Below are positions 1-12,544 of a DNA stretch of 64,000 bases, one piece after another; positions within the stretch are counted from its first letter, which is position 1, and each line of letters opens with the position of its first letter. The notes below the pieces were generated by a model. That model did no database searches, had not been told where the DNA came from, and saw only the letters and a list, made by a program, of their open reading frames with translations. Both the position numbers and the translations under genes were made by a program. Origin of the DNA: Isoetes taiwanensis (Eukaryota > Streptophyta > Lycopodiopsida > Isoetales > Isoetaceae); assembly GCA_021234155.1 (NCBI GenBank), contig JAJEKV010000297.1, positions 124,001 through 188,000 of the forward strand, in the 5' to 3' direction.

Positions 1-969
1 ATTATACTTTTTGAGGGAAAAAATGGGATATTTTGTTGTAAGGAACAACATTGGCTCATACAAAAAGCTGAAGACAACTTCATTAGACAACCTCATTGGG
101 TTGCACAAAAAATTAATGTAGAAATCATCACTATTAGACAGTTAGACCACATGTTTAAAACATGGCAGTAAAGCGCTATTAAAAACAAGTATTAAAGACT
201 AGCTTCCATTAAACCATGATGGTGAATTGTTATAAGAAACTAGGACAATAAATCATATGTATGAACCACCTTATATAACTATTCATTGTTAATCAACATA
301 TTAACCCACAAAATAATATTACTTTACTATAGTGGTTTCATGCAAAAATTGTTGTGAAAAACTGATAACAATTAATTTTTGGGGGCCTTGTGCATGACTT
401 TTAATTGGCATTCCGGATGCAAGAAACGATCCAAGTTTCCATTGGGCACAGTATCTGAGATAGCAAAGCTCTTTGAAAAGCGAATAGGGCATGAAAAATT
501 CTGTGATTCAGCAGCAGATCATAAAAATTTGCAGAAAAATTGGACTTGAGGATTATAAGTTGCAATCCAGCAGGTTTAATTTTGTGTCAAGCCGGCTTAT
601 CTAGTTCTTCAAATCCCACAGCATGCGATTTGAAGGAGGAATCGAGATTCTGAGAAATAAGAAAGCAACGCTTTCTAAATTAAGGAGAAACAAAGGGATA
701 TGTTAAAGCTTGGTCGCATTTATTGATTAACCACAATTTCTAAATTTCACTATTTTCAGAAACTGCATGTACTGATCTTGAGCCCAATCAACGCTGTAAA
801 ATTCCGTGCAAGTTTAGACATATCGTCTGGCTATGGCTGGATTGATCAACACCTGTTCATAGCTCTAATAATATCTTTCCAATATTGCAACAATTTTGCC
901 AGCGAAATACCCTGTTGCTTTTGGAGATTTGTAGGAACATATGCAAATCTAAACATATATTATCTGGCT
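1..969. other. AT-rich intergenic DNA, nothing recognised
   Basis: No open frame with recognisable protein similarity, no RNA gene and no clear repeat was seen. Only short chance frames occur. Confidence 0.5.
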
Positions 970-1170
970 TCAATCTCTGAGCCGAGCCAATTCTGATGCC
1001 TCCGGCCTCCACTCTGTGATGGATTTACTTGCCAACATGGCAAGACCATGTGGTGCCTCTCCAGCACCGGTAGACTCATCAAAAGACAAATTGGCAGAAG
1101 CCAATTCCGAACCAGCAGCTGGCGGTGTCCATCTTCCTGTTTTCTGTTTTCTATCTGTGGCTACTGCCAC
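970..1170 (-). other. GC-richer open frame, unknown
   Basis: A 66-codon minus-strand frame runs through a GC-richer island in AT-rich DNA and can be extended upstream on the same strand. Its composition (Ala, Glu and Ser rich, with few Ile, Phe or Asn) differs from the chance frames around it and would suit a piece of an exon or of a mobile-element ORF. I recognise no family and see no convincing splice sites. It may equally be chance. Confidence 0.15.
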
Positions 1171-1240
1171 GATGGTGGTTGCCCCACTATTGGGGTGCTC
1201 ACCTTATCCAATGACATAACACATTGCCTTTTAATGGTTT

Positions 1241-2675
1241 AAACATATCTTAATTAATGCCTTAACATATTCAATCATATATGGCATAAAATGTGTCATT
1301 CGCCATTAACGTGGCCTATCTGGTTTAGAAGATTTGGTCCAAAAGATTTCCCTGGGAGCAGATGCCCCATGCTCAATCAGAGTTTAGAATAGATAGCCCA
1401 GCTTTATAGAGCAAACTTGGTTTAAATGGTTGGAGTGGACTTATCATTTTGAAGCACAAATAAAACCAAACATAGACTGTGTTAGATGGGTTAGATCTCC
1501 CATAGGTCATGTAAGGCAACAAAGTCATGGAAAGTTGATCTTCAGCACAGACAAATTGGTAGGAAAAAATGGGGAAGAGGAAAAAATCCCAAGTGGATTA
1601 TCATATCTGAGCCTATTCCTCTGGGCATAGATTCTGGCTACGAAGCTAAATGGGGAAATTATCTATGGTAATGTGAAAATTAAGTCAATTGAATTTTGCT
1701 TTTCCAATGCCATCTCCCTAGCTCATACACCTCTAAATCTCATTCTGGCTATTAGAGACCCTATAATATCCATTCCGGCTATTAAAGGCGCAATAAGATT
1801 TTCAACTCTAAATCTCATTCTTGATATTAAAGATCCAGACAGTTTTTCGTTTGTGTTTGCAATCCTGACTAGCACTATATGGCACTATAAGGCCATTGTT
1901 TAAATAGTTTAAAGAATAGTTTAAATAAACCATTGTTTTACTGTCTCAACATATTTTTCCCCATGGCATAAAATGTGTTATTGTCCTCAATGACTTAGAA
2001 CTAATTATCAATGCTTTCAGGCATAAAATATATCATCCAGCACTAGCGCCCCCTAGCCTAGGAAATGCCAAGCTACATCGTAACCTTACCACTTAGAACT
2101 AAGCATTTGCAAAAGAACCCATACCAATATTGCGCATTAAGCATCAAAGACAAAAGAAGTTGCAAGACCCCCGTAAAAATCAAACCTGTAATAGTAGAGA
2201 AATTTGTAGCAGAGGTAATTAGAGGAATCGATTCTTGGAATTTTGAAGTCGACTTGGAATTTCACCAGACGTTCAATCACTGGTTGACGAGGGTTTGACC
2301 GCATATTGACCTATGTCTTGGCTTTAGCTTTGAAAAATACAAAACCAAGCAACAGGATGATATAGAACAGGAATTTGCCTGGGATCATCCAACTAATTGA
2401 CCAATGGTTCTGACTAACAAAGAAAAAAAGCAAGCAAGAGATACCAAGTCAAAGTTTTTACCGCGTATATATCTTGATACATGAAGGCAGATGCTCCCGC
2501 TGCACATGTTTGGAGTTTCACCGCAGTAGTTTGCCTACGGAGTTAATCAAATAACTGACCAACGATTTCATTACGCTTCATCAGGATATCACATGGGAGA
2601 GCTTACCTAAGAGCTTCACCAAATATTTGACCAATCATTTCACTGGGCTTCACTTAAATTCAGGCCCCAAGGGTG
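1241..2675. repeat. AT-rich DNA with a short 75-bp duplication
   Basis: Two degenerate copies of a unit starting CTCTAAATCT lie 75 bp apart, at about 1731 and 1806. The rest of the stretch holds no gene or named repeat that I can support. Confidence 0.4.
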
Positions 2676-2950
2676 TATATGGCGCCGGCTCCGCCGGCGC
2701 TAAATTCTTGTATATATATACAATTATATTGGGTGCCACAAATGATGTAGAGTCTCAAATGGTGTAGAGATTATGCCACAAATTTTTGGTAGAGATTGAT
2801 CTCGGCCGTCCATCTCTGAGATGGACGGTCCAGACGGTGCCACCTCGTAACTCCCCAAGCATCCCTATTGTTGGTGTACCAAAATGTTGGTAGAGATTGA
2901 TCTCGGCCGTCCATCTCTGGGATGAACGGCCCACAACAAAAGCCCCAAAT
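2676..2950. repeat. Two-hairpin repeat, copy A
   Basis: The stretch opens with a perfect 8-bp GC hairpin (2682-2700, loop TCC) and an AT palindrome near 2706-2723. Two further hairpins follow, at 2804-2831 and 2905-2932, each built from GGCCGTCCATCTC facing its near reverse complement. The motif ACAAAAGCCCC comes next. A second copy with the same order of parts lies at 20.69-20.86 kb. This suggests a small non-autonomous DNA element or a repeated promoter-like module. No target duplication was defined. Confidence 0.5.
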
Positions 2951-3005
2951 TGGTATCCTCTGATTCGATTTCTCCATCAAATCTCATCTCATGGGGGCAG
3001 CGGCT

Positions 3006-3496
3006 ATGGTGTTGAAGGCGGACTCGTAAACCCCGGCCGGGCTGTAAGATCTATCCGAGCCGTGGCATTCGTTTTGTGAGGGGTGATTCGCAGGTTTTCT
3101 CTTCATCAATTCAAAATGCAAGAGCTACTTCCATAACAGGCTCGTCACGCCAAGCTCACATGGACTGCCCTCTACCGAAAGCAGCATAAAAAGGATGCCC
3201 ATGCCGAGGCTGTGAAGAAGCGGCGCCGCACTACCAGCAAGCCTTATTCTAGGTCCATTGTGGGTGACTCTTTGGAGGTTATTCGGCAAAAAAAGAAGTG
3301 AGAAAAACAGAAGTTCGTGTTGCTGCCCGTGAAGCTGCTCAAGGAAATCAAAGGGTCGAATTAAGCTGACTAAGGAGGAGAAGAAGGCTAAGAAGGCTGA
3401 GGCTATTGCTAAGTCTACTAAAGTTAAAGGGTCTTTGTTAAGAAGGGTCCTACTGGTAAAGGTCCCAAGCTTGGTGGTGGTGGTGGAAAGCGTTGA
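3006..3496 (+). pseudogene. RPL24: Processed pseudogene of ribosomal protein eL24
   Basis: The copy covers cytosolic large-subunit protein eL24 (about 163 residues in plants) from its MVLKA start to its Gly-rich end. Recognisable blocks in order are [75 protein letters not shown] and the GGGGGK tail. They fall in different frames because of several one-base indels, at about 3022, 3085, 3142, 3300 and 3350, plus in-frame stops, so no intact protein can be made. Plant RPL24 genes normally contain introns, whereas here all exons are joined, so this is most simply a retrocopy. No poly(A) tract or target duplication was seen. Residue conservation is high relative to the indels, which suggests a fairly young copy or sequence error. 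It begins about 55 bp after the two-hairpin repeat. Confidence 0.9.
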
Positions 3497-5518
3497 GCTT
3501 GGTATGTTCATTTTATTAATTTCTTCTAGTTTGTTTGAACTCCGTTTGATCCATAAAGCGTATGATCCTATGGCGTTTTTTGTGAACACGCATTTTAGTT
3601 CTTTGTATTTTGATCAAGAAGTGTATAGCATTGGGATCAATCGGATATGTGAATGCTCATATTTCTTTTGCTTTACGTTAATTTTTCCTTTCCATCTTGT
3701 TTCTAGTGCATCCGTGTAAGTTTGTGTTATGCCTTTTGTGCTCAAGTCCATCTTATCATCTTTGTATTATTGACTTTTGGGTTTACTTTTATGGTTGCTC
3801 ATTTAATTAGCTATACCTTCTTTAAAATTTTGTGGTTCCCGATTGTGGTATTCTATTGTGATTCCGGTTGATCAATGGCAGCTTTGAATGGAGATGATGT
3901 TTCCTTTTGCTTGGTCGCCGGTCTATAGCTTCTTGCGGGGGGCATGATAAAAGGTGCTCTTGAAGCTTGAAGTAGGTATATCTCGGTTCGGGTTTTATCT
4001 TGCATTGCAAGATCTTTCGCGATTATTGCAAAGCTACAGGAACAATTGACAAATGCAATGAAGATGTAGTAGATAATGTCATTCCGCCATTGGAGTTGCT
4101 TTGCACGCTTCTTAAGACTAGGTATTTTAGACTCTTTTGTTTTTCTATGGGATCATTAGAATGTTTGTCTATGCTTTGCAAGTTTGTAAGGTCAATGGGC
4201 ATGATTCGCGCAAAACATGGTGTGGTTCGGTTCCGCAGACCCCAAAGCGGGGGGTGGTGGTGCGTGAGGGCGCATGAAAAGACAATTTTTTTTCTGGACA
4301 TGTTTCCATCATTACTTTATTACGTTTGATGTCAACTGTGTGTCATTTGCTGCAAATTATTTGCATTTCCATTAGCAAATATTCTGATTTTCACAGTTTA
4401 GTTTGAGCAAAAATGAGTTCTTTTTTGGCGGGATGGAGTATATGTTCAACATGGTAGCTACTGAATGACAAATAGCTAGGTCTACATTTTAATATTATAG
4501 AAGCGCTTCATCAATGTAGGTGAGTTTTTATGCAAAATGTTGATGCAAAATGTATTTGTTGCAGATTCCATCTTGCTTAAAGAAGCATTATATATCTTCT
4601 TGCGGAACTAGAGTTTATGGAACGGCGGGAGACAAGAAAATGGCATTCGGGGAGTGTGAGCAATCTAGAAAAAGCATTTTGGCAATCTAGCGAGCAATTT
4701 GCCAATGTCTATTGCTTGGAGCAAATGGTATGTGTCTTTTCTTGCATTGATGATATTTTCATTTACTCGTATTGCAATGATTAGATCAACGTTTCTAATT
4801 TGCCTTCTTCTATTTGCATCATCACAAGAATCATGACTAGGCCAATTTCTCGCTTGATCTTCTTGGCAAAGCATTTTCGTGGTGGATCACATCATGCATC
4901 AAGACTTCTATCATGGATCATTGAATAGTTTTACAGAACCGCAAGGTACATCAACATTAGACCGGCATTTTTGTGTTGCAATGCTTTGAATCTCTTGGCC
5001 TCGTGATACAAATGTGGGATTGTAAATTGAGTTGTTGCATTTTTGTCGGGGATTAAAGTTTTTGATTTAGCTTGAGTGATGTTGCGCCTGGTCTTCGATA
5101 TTGAACCCGGACTAAAGCATCTTATTTACACGTTGTCATACCGTTATGAGGCTTTGACTCAAGACCTTATGGCGCTAACATATGCAAGGCCGCTTAGATC
5201 AAACTCATTTCATATTCAACTTGAATAATCTTGCCAAATATCCCCGACCGGGTCTATATAGGCTTAGCATTACTTCTTAGTTTTCACTCGCATGGGTTTT
5301 GAGCCAAGTGCTTTTTGTCCATGCTACATGCTATATTGCGTCTACTTGTTCTTTGCATGATGCTTGGAAGTCTTTTGAGTGGCCTTTTGTTTTAACGTGG
5401 TCACCAAGGTTGTGTCAATGCTTTAGCTTGGAACTCAAAGCGGGACTCTTTTGCTCTCGGGTTTTGATGACATGAAGGTAAGTCTCCCGCAAATTTGTTG
5501 TCTTTGGTGATAAATTAA
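3497..5518. other. AT-rich DNA with one exon-like piece
   Basis: Mostly non-coding. A plus-strand stretch at about 4012-4120 reads DYCKATGTIDKCNEDVV followed by IPPLELLCTLLK and has exon-like composition, but I recognise no family and cannot fix splice sites. Nothing else was supported. Confidence 0.25.
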
Positions 5519-6830
5519 CATATTCTAAACGAGGTGCACCCTGGACTACCCAGCCGCCGGATCGGTCAATCCCGCCGGCCCATCAGATATGTTGGAGCCG
5601 GACACCTCTCGCGTTTTCGATTATGCTCAATTATGATTGGGGACGCCTATGATTTTAAGATGTCGAATACGAAGTTTGCCTAAGGTTTTGATGGTATATC
5701 GAGCCTCTATAACGGTTTCGGCTTAAGCTTTTAGAATATGAAATACGAGGATTCGAACCTCTACCAAAATAACTCAATGTCCTAATAAGACTACTTTAAC
5801 CAATCTAACCGGTTGAGCTAATGTGACTATTTTTATCTTAAATCTATGTTTTTATAATAACCCATTGAATTGTTTTAGGGATATGGTCTATGGTTTCAAG
5901 AATTATATCTATATCAAATCCCCCGAACCCCTGTTATTTTGCTACATATTCTAAGCGAGGTGCACCCCTGGACTACCACCCGCGTCGGATCACGTCAATC
6001 CGACGCCCAACTTGTATGTTGGAGCCTGGACACCTCTCGTTTCGATTATGCTCAATTATGATTGGGGCGCCTATGATTTTAAGATGTCGAATAATGAGTT
6101 TGCCTAAGGTTTTGATGGTATATCGAGCCTCTATACGGTTTAAGCTTTAAGCTTTTAGAATATGAAATATGGGATTGAACCTCTACCAAAATAACTCAAT
6201 GTCCTAATAAGACTACTTTAACCAATCTAACGGTGAGCTAATGTGACTATTTTTTATCTTAAATCTATGTGTTTTTATAATAACCCATTGAATTGTTTTA
6301 GGGATATGGTCTATGGTTTCAAGAATTATATCTATATCAAATCCCCCGAACCCCCTCGTTATTTTGCTACATATTCTAAACGAGGTGCACCCTGGACTAC
6401 CACAGTCGTCGGACCTATGATTTTAAGATGTCGAATACGAGTTTGCCTAAGGTTTTGATGGTATATCGAGCCTCTATACGGTTTCGCTTAAGCTTTTAGA
6501 ATATGAAATACCGGGATTCGAACCTCTACCAAAATAACTCAATGTCCTAATAAGACTACTTTAACCAATCTAACCAGTGAGCTAATGTGACTATTTTTTA
6601 TCTTAAATCTATGTTTTTTTTATAATAACCCATTGAATTGTTTTAGGGTAATAAGACTACTTTAACCAATCTAACCAGTGAGCTAATGTGACTATTTTTT
6701 ATCTTAAATCTATGTTTTTTTTATAATAACCCATTGAATTGTTTTAGGGATATGGTCTATGGTTTCAAGAATTATATCTATATCAAATCCCCCTGGAACC
6801 CCCTGTTATTTTGCTACATATAAACATTGT
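5519..6830 (-). repeat. Tandem array of a tRNA-headed SINE-like repeat
   Basis: A ~424-bp unit is repeated head to tail: copy 1 at 5519-5940, copy 2 at 5941-6365, a shortened copy 3 at 6366-6648, and a partial fourth ending near 6817. About 103 bp of copy 3 are duplicated again at 6547-6749. Read on the minus strand, each unit carries a Pol III A box (TAGCTCAACCGG in copy 1) and a B box (GGTTCGAATCC in copies 1 and 3; copy 2 has lost a base). The B box sits in a GAGG/CCTC T-arm-like stem. This is a tRNA-derived SINE head followed by unrelated body sequence. SINEs normally lie dispersed, so the head-to-tail order implies later tandem duplication. Copies differ largely by short indels. Confidence 0.75.
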
Positions 6831-7400
6831 CCTATATATCAGGTGAATCTCTGGGAATATGGCATCTCTGATTATGTAAGCCGTGCTTTGTTGTTATTTT
6901 AATCTGGCAATTGATTTCTAATCCTCTAATAACAAATATGATGTTCCACAGGACCAAGGCTTGGATCTTACACATGTCATGTTCAAGTCCTAATGGGGAG
7001 GAGGTGCTTTTTAAGTTATAGCGGGAATATGTTTATCTTATGGATGTTGCAAACAAGAAGTTTAAGCAACCATGGTGTCTAATAGTAAGTGTATACATTA
7101 ACCAACTAGTGATCATAAGAACAAATTGCGTGCTTTGGTCCATGACTTTATTTGGGCCACATATTATTATCTATTATTGCAAATACTTTTTAAGTTCTTG
7201 AAGACCTTGGTCTGCACTTCTTTTCTCTAATATTGGCTTCCTTTAGAAGTTGCCTTCTATGATACTCTTTGTTGTTATGCTTCGCGATTCTCAGCGTTTT
7301 TGTGGGCAAGGTCCCCCTAGTTTATAATTTCCTGTATCTTATAAGATCCTTGATTCTTTGTTAGGTCTTTTATCTGGAGAAATAGATGTAATTGGACCAG
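6831..7400. other. Decayed gene region
   Basis: An exon-like segment at about 6953-7086 (after TCCACAG, before GTAAGT) contains GEEVLFKL and YLMDVANKKFKQPW in one plus-strand frame with a stop between them. It may be an upstream piece of the same duplicated gene region as the following NDA exon, but it does not match NDA sequence I can recall. Confidence 0.25.
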
Positions 7401-7514
7401 GGGCTTTTAAATGAGTGGCTGGAAGTTCCCAACATGGAAGACGTATTTGCAATAGGTTATTGTGCTAGCTATTCGAAGAGCACTAGGAAAAATATGCTGC
7501 CAGCATTAGCCCAG
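7401..7514 (+). pseudogene. One exon of an NDA-type alternative NAD(P)H dehydrogenase
   Basis: This 114-bp exon is bounded by a CAG acceptor and a GT donor and is open for exactly 38 codons. It reads NEWLEVPNMEDVFAIGYCAS and then KNMLPALAQ. This matches the second FAD-binding segment of type II NAD(P)H:ubiquinone oxidoreductases of the NDA class. In that family the consensus runs [20 protein letters not shown], followed by LPALAQVAEREG. These are single-subunit mitochondrial or peroxisomal enzymes that pass electrons to ubiquinone without pumping protons. The conserved Asp of the GDC motif is Tyr here. I find neither the next exon (VAEREGKYLA) nor the N-terminal Rossmann folds, so this is a fragment. 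Retained splice sites point to DNA-level duplication rather than retroposition. Confidence 0.65.
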
Positions 7515-9071
7515 GTAATTTTTTCTTTGCAAACATAGTTAAAACCCGTTTCTGAATTGAGTGCACTAGAGATGTCTTGTGAAGCCTATGTATTTTTTGC
7601 CGAACAATGCAGCTCAAAACATTGCAGCCCAACGTGTATGCTATACCGAATTCTAAGCCCGTGGAATGCTTTGCGTTTTTCTATGAGAGTGGGCGACCTC
7701 TTCAGTAAAATGTTTTTCTTGAAAACAATCTATTAATCTTTGCTTAAAACATTTCTTTCTAGCGGTAGCATTCTGCTCAAAATCCAGGTAGCTACTCAGC
7801 CAAAGGATGTGTAGCATTCTGTTATCACAATGACTGTATTTTTAATAACCACCAACATCAGATTCACTAGGTTTGCCAAGGCGAGCATTGGATTTTGCCC
7901 ATTGTGCAGTTCTAGCCTTCCTATCAGACAATTGAGTCCAATGGCCTGCCTACGGTACTTGCGCGACTCCCAAATAACTCTTGAACTCCGGTTATAATTG
8001 ACAAATGGAGTATGATGCAGTTCCATATGCGTATAATAAACATCTTGTGAGCAAGGTTTCTTCAAGTCTTAAATAGATCTCGCTATTGAAGGTCTGTATT
8101 TCTCGTTAGCTCCAACAACTTCTACAACACATTAAAGATGCTGCTTCATTATACAAAGCTGATCTTTGTTCACTATAAACAATGGGCACGGAAGTCTTCC
8201 AGCATCAGTAAATACATTGATCTTTCCTCTTAGGCATACTTCAATCTATACTTATTTGTTGGATGTTGCACACTACTACATTTCTCTGCATCCCATCCGA
8301 ATCTTGGCTTTGGGTTATATAGAAACCCATGACACAAACTTAGATTTAGGCACAATTTGGCCATAGCTTAGAAACCTGCCAAAATAATGGTTATAATTCA
8401 TGCCATGTCCATGCATCTTCCATGCTACTCCATTTGCGCATTCCATATATGTTGAGTTGCAAGGTGTGTGACCAAGTAGGATGATATTTTTTACAATGTT
8501 TTCTGGATACATATTTCCAACTGAGGTAAATAGTTGCATGATCTAGTGGAATTCTGTCGGCATTGTTGGCACATGTGAGATTAGTTACACGGTCATAAAG
8601 AGTTTAAGCATAAAATCAGTGACAAATGACCATGAATTTCAATCCCTGTTAGAAACAGTCCAATTTAGCTTATATGAAATGGGATCTATGTGGAAATTGG
8701 ATGGTGGAGGTTACCTCACTCTTATATTAATTGTTTGGAGATCAAATCTTAATGGGCGGGTGTGAATAAGGAGGACTGGCCCGACAGTATTATGCCTTCT
8801 TTGTAGCAGGTTGGAACCTAAATAAATATATGCAGTGGCGTATTTAGCTTCTGCCTAGGTAACTTCTAACCTTTGACTAAGTATTGTAGCATAAAAAGGG
8901 GCTGCAATCATCATATCGCAGGTGACGTAAAGTAAATGTGTTTGAAGACATCCTTGAAGTCCGACATTTTAATTCAATTTCTCCCGCAAAATGTGAGAAC
9001 ATACGAAGAGCCACGGCCTAAAAAATGGTTACAACTATTCCCTCAAATTTGCAAAGGCTAGACATGCTTTG
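7515..9071. other. Mostly non-coding; one unassigned minus-strand frame
   Basis: An 89-codon minus-strand frame at 7796-8065 includes LHHTPFVNYNRSSRVIWESR and LIGRLELHNGQNPMLALANL, which look like protein sequence, but I recognise no family. The motif GCGGTAGCATT near 7760 recurs near 9353. No other feature was seen. Confidence 0.2.
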
Positions 9072-9260
9072 AGACATGTTTGAAGCATGTTGAATTCAGA
9101 ATTCGTATTCAATGGTACTTGCATACAAAAAGATTGGTGACCTTTGGGTTGAAAGCCGGGTTTAGAGACATGTTGAAGCATGTTGAATTCGAATTGAGTA
9201 TTCAATAGTACTTGCATACATAAAGATTGGTGACATTTGGGTTGAAAGCCAGGTTTAGTA
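9072..9260. repeat. Tandem duplication, ~95-bp unit
   Basis: Two adjacent copies of a unit beginning GAGACATGTT(T)GAAGCATGTTGAATTC and ending near GAAAGCCRGGTTTAG differ at a few positions. No function is evident. Confidence 0.7.
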
Positions 9261-10085
9261 CATCTTATTTGCCTTAAATTTATTGGTTGAACTCTATGTA
9301 GATGCTTGATCAGAGAAAAAACCAGCCTTTAACATTTCCATTCTCTTCTTTGCGGTAGCATTTCGCCCAAAATCCGTGTAGCCAGCCCCGGACTATATGT
9401 ACCAACATCAAATTCACTAGATTTCATTAAAGTATGTGCATGTGTGGATTTGATGCTACATTGAAATGAAACCTATGTAGTGGGGCATAACTTTAGAATG
9501 AGAATGAGAATGAGATCTAAATGCTCCAAAATGTTTCTCGCGAATGCTCCTTGATGATTTCATCATGATATGGTAAGTTAATTGTGCACTTAGTCGCCAG
9601 GATCGTCACCTCTAGTTCACTCGATAGATGCTTTTGATGACTGCTAGAATCCTACTTGGTAATCTTGCCATGCATTATATGAGCTTGACAATTTTTCACC
9701 TTTTAACTTTTGTTGTTTTATGTAGAATATTTTAGAAGGTTAGATGATCTTAATCTGTATACTGTTTAATACCGTTTATGATGGTGGGTCTTGTTGCATC
9801 TTTAACTGGCAGATTAATAAAGGAGACTTCAAGTAAATTGGCCTATGCTTATCAATATGTTGGTTGTGACTCTTTCCACTACTAAATTTGCAGTTATACT
9901 ACATTATTGTTTGGTTGCAGTTGAGAAAGAGAACTCTTAAAAGGAATATGTCCTAAAAGAAAATGTAAACTAGAATGCTAGCAAATTGAATTGCTGAGAT
10001 ATTTGTTTTACTAAAAGTGCACTTAAAGTTCACCAGCATTTGTCGAGGTCTATTTGAGATAATTATCATTCAGTAGCATGAGTTG
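9261..10085. other. Non-coding, nothing recognised
   Basis: AT-rich sequence with no supported gene, RNA or repeat. Confidence 0.4.
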
Positions 10086-10430
10086 TTCAAGCTGGCATTT
10101 TCATTGCAAGAACCGATAATTTGTGTGCATTTAGAACATGATTTCGAGTAAGTTATGCATTTGCATTTTCTGTCAGATTTTTCTTTCTTCTTTCGCTATA
10201 GCTTCATATAGTCATTGGAACGTGGTTTCGAGTAAGTTAAGCCTTCGCATTGTGCAACACCAAGATGGCATTTTCATTGCAAGAATCCATACTTGGTGAT
10301 GTGCATTCAAAACATGATTTCGAGTAAGTTATGCCTTTGCATTTTGCAGTGTCTGATGTTTATTTCTTCTTTTTGTTATAGTTTCGAGTAACTTAAGCCT
10401 TTCCATTGTGCAACACCAACTCTCTACTTG
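10086..10430. repeat. Tandem duplication, ~175-bp unit
   Basis: Two copies share GGCATTTTCATTGCAAGAA, then ACATGATTTCGAGTAAGTTATGC, then TTTCGAGTAA(C/G)TTAAGCCTT and CATTGTGCAACACCAA. The internal GAGTAAGT strings resemble splice donors, but no exon is recognised. Confidence 0.65.
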
Positions 10431-12540
10431 ATACAACCCTATACAATATAATGACTTTTGATCAATCTTCAACAAACCTCTGTGGAATATAGTGAAATAG
10501 AGAAGTAAATTATTGAGAATCTAATGAATCGAGAAGTAAATTGTTGAGAATCTAATGAATCTTTCCACGCAATGTTATTGGCCTTAAAAATGATGGCTTA
10601 TATAATCGATCGACTATGAAAAATCATCAAAAATTTTTCTATTTTTGGTGAATAGAATATTTAAGAATCTTACTCTAAGAAATTGTTGAGGTAATGTTTA
10701 CACAAAGCTTAAGTAATATTTGAACAAAGTTTTAATTAATTATGAGAGAACGTCATAGAATCCCCACACTTAATATGAAAAGTACCGCTTGCATCCTATT
10801 GCACTTTTGGGGTTGCCCGAAGGGCAAACGCTAGGCAAGGTTGTGATATTTGTTGAAAATTGTGGTGTATGGTGCTCTCTAGCACCTTAATTCCCTAGTT
10901 TTGTTAGATCATTCTTAGGTCTTTGTTATCTCAACAAAGGCTTTGTTGATCTTTGTTTTGCTTATTTAGACTACTAAATTTGAAATTCCCTCTTTCCTTA
11001 GGTGAAATCGGGAAGATGGTAACTTTTGTGCCAAGAGTTGTTCGTTTATGTCATGCCACTTGGCACCATCCCATAGGATGTATGACACCCACGCCACTCT
11101 AACATTGCATTATTGTGTGATTGTTGGGTCTTGGCCCCAACCACCTTACATTGAATGTGAATGTGGGCGGCCTCGATTTGTTCTAAGACTAGTGTGTTAT
11201 TACTAAATCAAATGTCCAGGCGTAGATGCTAGTCTTCTTAATCTTGGACTTCTCCCAGATGTTCATAAACCATAGTTGATAGATCATTGATAGTACAAAC
11301 AAATGTCTAGGCATATATGCTGATCGTAATACTCTCGAAGTTTACTCCCAGGTGTTTATAAACTATAGTTGATAGACAGTTCGTTACCTTAGGACCGTTA
11401 TAGTTTCGACCCACAGTTCATTGGGGCTAAGAGTGTATTAAGAGCATGTATAATGGAACCACCATCTTAAGATGAACATGATATGGTAGATGATGGGAGG
11501 ATTGAATTGTCGGTATATGGAAGAGCTTGAGGTATCAAAAGCATAATGGCGAAGGGAATTGGTTGAGAAGATCCAGTGGTAGAGTAATCATAAAGCAAGG
11601 ATTAGAGCATCGTCAAAATTGTAAGGCATGATATTCTGGGGCCTTACAACGCATGTTAATATAGGTAGAGGATTTTATTCGGATGTTCAGTATAGTTCAT
11701 GGACACATTTATAGTACAAAATGCACCTTCCGACTACAAATAGTGTATAACTATACGTAAAATGTCTATCATCGAGTGTTCTGAGAAAGCCAAAACTAAT
11801 TCACCCAGGTGTCAAGGACAAGCTTTTGTTTGTACATTTGGTAACGATTGTTGAATTTGCCTCGAATAAAATTGGATACGCATCAAGAATAAGACAATAA
11901 ATGAAGTTCATAAGGGGGAACAAAATATTTATCGAGTTTGTTTATCAATGGCGTGTGTGGATGCATGTAGACCGTTTACCAAATATCTATGCTCATTGTT
12001 AGAGGAGATGCAATTTAATTTTTGAGCCAAAGACACCTCGAATAAAGTCCGTACCCAAGATTATAGACAAAGTTTGCTTCGTTATCATAGAGTGATCAGA
12101 TGAAATCTAATTGCAAGTCTCCATCTAATAAACAACGATGAGCTCGATTGAATGGCCATCAAGCAAAGGGTTTAGCTTAAAACTTCATGACTTTGATTTG
12201 GATGCATGCTACCATTCTGTCACTCTTAATCTTGGATTTTGTTCCCAGATTTAAGTAAACTATAGTTCATAGACCCATTTAAAGTACAAAAACTTGTATA
12301 TATATATAGATATATACAATCCTATTTAAGATATGCATATATTTGATTGAAACATGTGCTGGAAGGAACCAATGCATAAAATCATATGGCTCAAAACCAA
12401 CATAAGGCACCCAAAAATAAAACCGATATAGGTTTCTTCCTTGGTTATATATGAAAAACTAGTCAATAAAACCAATACGTCTTTGGGGGTTAATTTCATT
12501 AAAAACCATATATGGTTAAAGTTTGTATTTTTCTTCAAGT
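10431..12540. repeat. AT-rich DNA with a recurring short motif
   Basis: A ~97-bp duplication at about 11209-11385 contains CCCAGRTGTT and TATAGTTGATAGA. Related copies of TATAGTTCAT recur near 11690 and 12255. A GGGTTGCCC/GGGCAAAC hairpin lies near 10812-10829. No gene was seen. Confidence 0.4.
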
Positions 12541-12544
12541 GTTT

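Noticed and set aside
3125-3589. 154-codon minus-strand frame
   Set aside because: It is antisense to the eL24 pseudogene, whose plus-strand residues explain the open frame.
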